A stretch of 64,000 nt of DNA, from positions 25,408,807 through 25,472,806 of the forward strand of contig CM018035.1 in the NCBI GenBank assembly GCA_008638375.1. The letters are read 5' to 3'. Made by a program: the position numbers and the translations under genes. Below the pieces are notes generated by a model, which saw only the letters and a program-made list of their open reading frames with translations, did no database searches and was not told where the DNA came from. Shown piece by piece: positions 59,881-64,000 of the stretch (position 1 is its first letter; each line of letters begins with the position of its first letter). The stretch comes from Nyssa sinensis (lineage: Eukaryota; Streptophyta; Magnoliopsida; Cornales; Nyssaceae).

Positions 59881-61489
59881 AGCATTTTGTGATTGGGGAT
59901 TGTGTCTCTCTTAAACATTTATAACAAGCCTTTGGGTCAATAGCCCAATAATGGTAAGGAACCTTTGGATGTGGGCCAATCCCACGTATGATAAGGTGCG
60001 AGCCTTGATACCCAAGATTATTATGATTTGGAAAAGGGTTCGGGCCCTTAATACCTAGAATGTGTGAGACGAGATGGTAAATGTTACATTTTTTTGGCAT
60101 GTGAAAAAAAACAAGAAATGGATTGTGACAAGGTATGTAAAAGCCTGAATGCCTATGATGTAAATTAAAGATCATGTAGATGTATTTGCATTTCTCGGTT
60201 TATAAAAAGTGATGGTCCGAGATCATGAAATAGTTCTTTCAAGGGAGCGTGTACTTATGTATAAATTAAGGGTATTAATTATATGGACGTGATGACACTT
60301 GAGGAAGTGATGTGATGAGCCTAGTGGTGACTCATATTGTTTCGTGTTTGTAGACGGTACAAGTATACGAATACATGATTATCATATGATTTATGAGTGT
60401 CTTGTTGATATATGATGTAAATATGAGGTTGTTGAGGAGAATTCATTAACACTCTATAAGTCACATGATGATGACTTTGAAGATTTTGTCATAGACTATG
60501 TGTGTTTATTGGATCATGATATAATGTGATAGAAGTTGACTTTTAGAACTTTTAGCTTAGGTGTAGGTGATGCACCATGATGAGCATTAGAGAATTATGA
60601 TTCCAAAAGTATACGTGATGGTTTTGAGTACAACTTAAATAATTAAACAAAATGACAAGAATATATGTACGGGTACATAAGTAACTTTATGCTAGGAATA
60701 CTTTCAGATTCTAGGAGAAAATGGAAGAGAGTGTGTTTTTCCTCCAAAACTTAATTTAGGAGGCCTATAATATGGTTATATTGCTGATTGTGTGGGAGAC
60801 CTTATTGAGAATCTTTTAGAAATATCTATATGTTTGAAGTGATGAGTGCTTGTAATGATATTGGTAATCCTATTGGTGGTGTGATAGTTATGTTTAAGAT
60901 CGGAAAAAAGGTAAATGGTGAATTGATTTATTCTTATCGATAGATAGGCTTGTGGCCTTGTTTCTGTAACACTTCATAAGAGGATATGAGATAGATATAC
61001 GTGTATGGTTTTTTTTTAAGAGGGTGTGTTACACTACGATGTGATTACTTACCTATGAAATCTAAACACTAAGAGACGCTTGCGGCACGGTGAGGTTTGA
61101 TGAGCTAACATTTCCCTATTCAAGTAAGGACACGTGTAACATCCCAACCTAATTACTATATAATTAGGAATGCTTAGTAAAATTTAAGAGAACATTAGTG
61201 TATAATTAGACCATGAAAATAATGTTGCAATGATAATTCTCGTGAGAATTAAAATAGAAGAAATGGATATGAAGAACGACGATGAAATTAATTAAGAAAT
61301 ATATAAATGTTTAAGCAAGTATCATAACTAAGTCATGTTAATTAAATTAACTACATAAAGGAGAAATTTTCATGAATGTAAAATACATCAAGTAAATAAA
61401 AGATATATAAACTAAGTGTATTCAATGAATGAAATATTAAATAAAAGTATAGAATCCTCCACCAAAGCGACAAAAAGAGAAGAAAGAGT

Positions 61490-61575
61490 AAAAAATAGAA
61501 TTGCCAAGTCTTGAACCCAAGACCAAGCAATAAAGGAAGACCTTTACCCAAAAGGGATAGCCACTAAGCTATCAG
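61490..61575 (-). promoter_or_regulatory. tRNA-like Pol III cassette, antisense to LTR
   Basis: Minus strand: A box tagcttagtgg (61571-61561, full consensus), B box ggttcaagact (61517-61507, about 9 of 11), spacing 43 nt, T6 at 61495-61490. Confidence 0.55.
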
Positions 61576-61804
61576 TACTTGTGTGCTATGGTAACCAAAA
61601 GATGTATACATAAAATGTAATTAAAGGGGGGAAGATTCAGAAAAGTGATGTGTTACCTTCCCATTGCATCCTCACTCTAGCCAATAGCATTACATGCAAC
61701 AAGAAGTCTCATGATGGAAGTCAGCTCATGATATAGGACATGCCCCAAAATAGAAACTCAAACAATTGCGTGTGTGCATTCAAAAACTCTATACATTTTT
61801 GCAA

Positions 61805-61951
61805 GAGAGAGAGAGAAAGAAAGAAAGAGAAAGAGAAAGAGAAAGAGAAGAAGAAGAAGAATGATATAATAACCTTGCATGGCTGTTCGAATTTGAAGAA
61901 AACCACTAACCAAAACTAGAAACCGAACCTAGAGATGAGAAGAAGAGGAAA

Positions 61952-61991
<40 letters not shown>
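61805..61991 (+). repeat. (ga)n, (gaaa)n and (aga)n microsatellites
   Basis: Runs at 61805-61860 and 61954-61991 in the leader part of the LTR, comparable with 43944-43977. Confidence 0.9.
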
Positions 61992-61996
<5 letters not shown>

Positions 61997-62879
61997 CTGC
62001 TAGAGAGAGGGAGATCGAACCTTCAAATATTAGCAACCAAGAGGTAAGAAATTGAACTTTTGGTTTATTTCAAGTTCTTAATAGGTTCTATGAATACTAG
62101 TTCATTACTAAATGGATTTAAACTGCTAAAGATAAAACCACATTGAAAACTGCCATTGTTGAAGGTTTGAATAAGGGTCTGAACTGACCTAAACTAAACT
62201 AGATTTTGCTGCAAGAGGTGTAAACTACAAGCCATTGGGATCTCAAAACACCAAACCTTGAAAATAGGCACAAGATCAAAGAGAAATTTGAGGTTGCAGA
62301 CCACAGGTTTCAAATCGATCCTCATCAACTGACTTTTAAACCCTAATTTTTGAACGAAATATGGAAGCCCATGATGACATGGTCACAATGGGCCAAACCA
62401 CACTAGTTTTGGTGCAGAAGTGAGCATTTATGATTATATTATTTAGATAAGCCATTAAAACTCTACCGAGCTTTTCAGCTCGTTTTAATCTTCGAAACCA
62501 TCGTCAAAAGCTTAGTTATGATTCCAGAAACTCATATGGATCGAAAACAGATCAAATGGATGTTTGGAGACTCACGAAATAGGGTCTGAAACTCCTAGGG
62601 TTTTGAATGAACAGTGACTATCGTGTTAAGGAGACGATAAACAGTGATGCTCTCTGGTCAGGTCTTCAGTTTCGGGGTCGGATCAGAACCCGCCTAGGCA
62701 CAGTAATGGGTAATCGAAGCTATGTCATTTTGAGCCTTGGATTTAAGAAATTAAGCGGGAAATTGGTCTGTTTGGTAATAGGGATAAGCCCTGATTTAAT
62801 AAACCGATTGGGACTAGGGATATCATATCCTTGGTTTACCTCCTTATCCGTCTTTTGGCAAACCAAAAATCAAAAGAAG

Positions 62880-62975
62880 AAAAAAAAAGGGGAGCCACAG
62901 CTCCCCAAGTTCGAAATAGAGACCTCCCCATACATGAAGAATTAAAGTGTTACGCGTGTGCCACTGTGCCACCAT
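62880..62975 (-). promoter_or_regulatory. tRNA-like Pol III cassette (second), antisense to LTR
   Basis: Minus strand: A box tggcacagtgg (62971-62961, full consensus), weak B box atttcgaactt (62917-62907), spacing 43 nt, T9 at 62888-62880. It has the same A box variant as the cassette at 36451 and likewise lies far (about 1.8 kb) from the LTR start. Confidence 0.5.
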
Positions 62976-64000
62976 GGCACTTGTGTAATAATAATAATAA
63001 AATATATATACATATTATTAAATAAAATAATTAAATTAAATAAAATTATGATAAATGCTCTGTACCTAAATAAAATGAAAGAAGAGTCTATTCTGACCTT
63101 CTTCGACGATTTTGGACCCAATGGTGAGGTTTGTTTTATGAAATGGAATCCCAAAAATTAGGACACATAAAATGTAATAATTATAAAAATGCCCCTAGGC
63201 TTAATATAAGCTATAAATATGCAAATTAAGATCCAGAAAAGAATAAACCGATTATCTTCGACACTCCGGACTTAATGATGACATTCTTTCGAGGAAAATA
63301 GAACCCGGTAGCAAACTAAAAATTGACCGATACAGCTTTAAGACTTAATGAGGCTAGCAGAAGAGTGTAATTGGAATAGAAAGAGCTCTAAGTTAACGAT
63401 TAAATTATGTAATACTATAAACAAGTACGCAACAAGACCTTGAATTGTGTTATAGGGACGTTCGACTAAAGGAAGAATTTTGGGTATAAGCTTTTGGACT
63501 TCAGGTGAGTATTTCATGCCATGTTTATGGTGGATTTTATTATAGATATAAATATTGAATTCCTTTATGACTTTGATAATAGACTCCTTTTATTTAAGAT
63601 CATTTTGAATGACTTATAGATATGTATTGTCATTCCTTTTATGATTTTTGATAACAGATACATTTTACCTAATATATGTTTTGAATGATTCATCGATATC
63701 TATATTGTCTTCTTTTTTATTCAAGAAAATGTTTCATGAGATACTCAAAATACAATACAGTTTCTTACTGACCTTTGAATTGTTTTGACTAAATACTAGA
63801 TATAAAAATCTTATTTGGATAATTGAGTTTATGATTGATAACTATTAATTTTGGACATGATTTTGATGTTTTGAACGGACCAATCTTTTATGTATGGTCA
63901 TTATCAAATAGATTATGATTTTATCGAACCCTACCCACGGGGTATATTGGTGGCGAGCTGCATAAAACGACGTTATCAAACTAGTTTCATCGAATATCGA

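Larger units (their letters stand above)
58375..61134 (+). other. LTR-like or internal retroelement sequence with tandem repeats
   Basis: There is no recognisable coding sequence. The style (ct-rich leader near 58585-58610, words like gggcatgcccttatcacc and gtggggctgtct) resembles the U5 part of the plus-strand giant LTRs, but ends could not be found. It contains a 342-bp tandem duplication and a short-unit array. A 98-codon minus-strand frame at 60175-59879 has no recognisable motif. Confidence 0.4.
61135..64000 (+). mobile_element. Giant LTR (+), cut by window edge
   Basis: It starts TGTAACATCCCAACC. It shares the early part with 43380-45994 (cassette and GA run), and its last 150 bp match 47100-47260 inverted. 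Extrapolating from the LTR at 46284-48586, the right end should lie about 0.8 kb beyond the window. It contains two tRNA-like cassettes, a leader with GA repeats and a donor-like ttcaggtgagtattt (63500-63514). The flank acacg (61130-61134) should be found again after its end if it is a solo LTR. Confidence 0.75.

Noticed and set aside
62907..62917. B box of the cassette at 62880 as a strong site
   Set aside because: Only about seven of eleven positions fit. The cassette is kept on the basis of the A box, spacing and T run, at lower confidence.

Overview
This is nuclear DNA of a flowering plant, most likely a eudicot. It is AT-rich, holds a plant golgin gene with introns, and is otherwise filled with plant-type LTR retrotransposons, a LINE tail and a MULE. 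Only one host gene is recognisable: the 5' part of Golgin candidate 2 (exons at 5962-5909 and 5570-4395, minus strand). Its intron 2 runs off the left edge of the window and holds a Sirevirus-type LTR, a decayed Ty1/copia pol and a 5'-truncated LINE.

Layout. 1-4394: intron 2 of the golgin with TE debris. 4395-5962: golgin exons 1 and 2. 6395-7523: a small internally deleted gypsy element just upstream of, and in the same direction as, the golgin. 7524-9946: unassigned sequence and a decayed gypsy-type ORF. 9947-13244: a Tat-like LTR (+) split by a 1667-bp MULE (11009-12675, 9-bp target duplication). 13245-15418: LTR-like sequence. From 15803 to the right edge: a nested series of giant LTRs of one gypsy superfamily. 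In their own orientation they start TGTAAYAYCC and end near GTGACA. Those with both ends and a matching 5-bp duplication are 15803-19590 (gggtc), 29767-37901 (gctta), 31124-36178 (actta, nested in the previous one), 43380-45994 (taggt) and 46284-48586 (attgt). 20091-25341 (cattt/cgttt) is close. These look like solo LTRs. 49330-54800 is a 5' LTR followed by a primer binding site and a broken gag. 61135-64000 is cut by the window edge. Decayed Sirevirus coding sequence lies at 40037-42690 and a Tat-like minus LTR at about 56737-58374.

Most interesting: the giant LTRs carry shared internal machinery not expected of ordinary LTRs. First, a tRNA-like cassette (A box, 33-44 nt gap, B box, nearby T run) occurs seven times, always antisense to the LTR. 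Second, five LTRs hold a matched splice donor and acceptor, which suggests an intron wholly inside the LTR. Third, they contain tandem repeats of about 140 bp with variable copy number. Apart from the golgin I see no host gene that looks functional; every other long reading frame is TE coding debris or low-complexity sequence.
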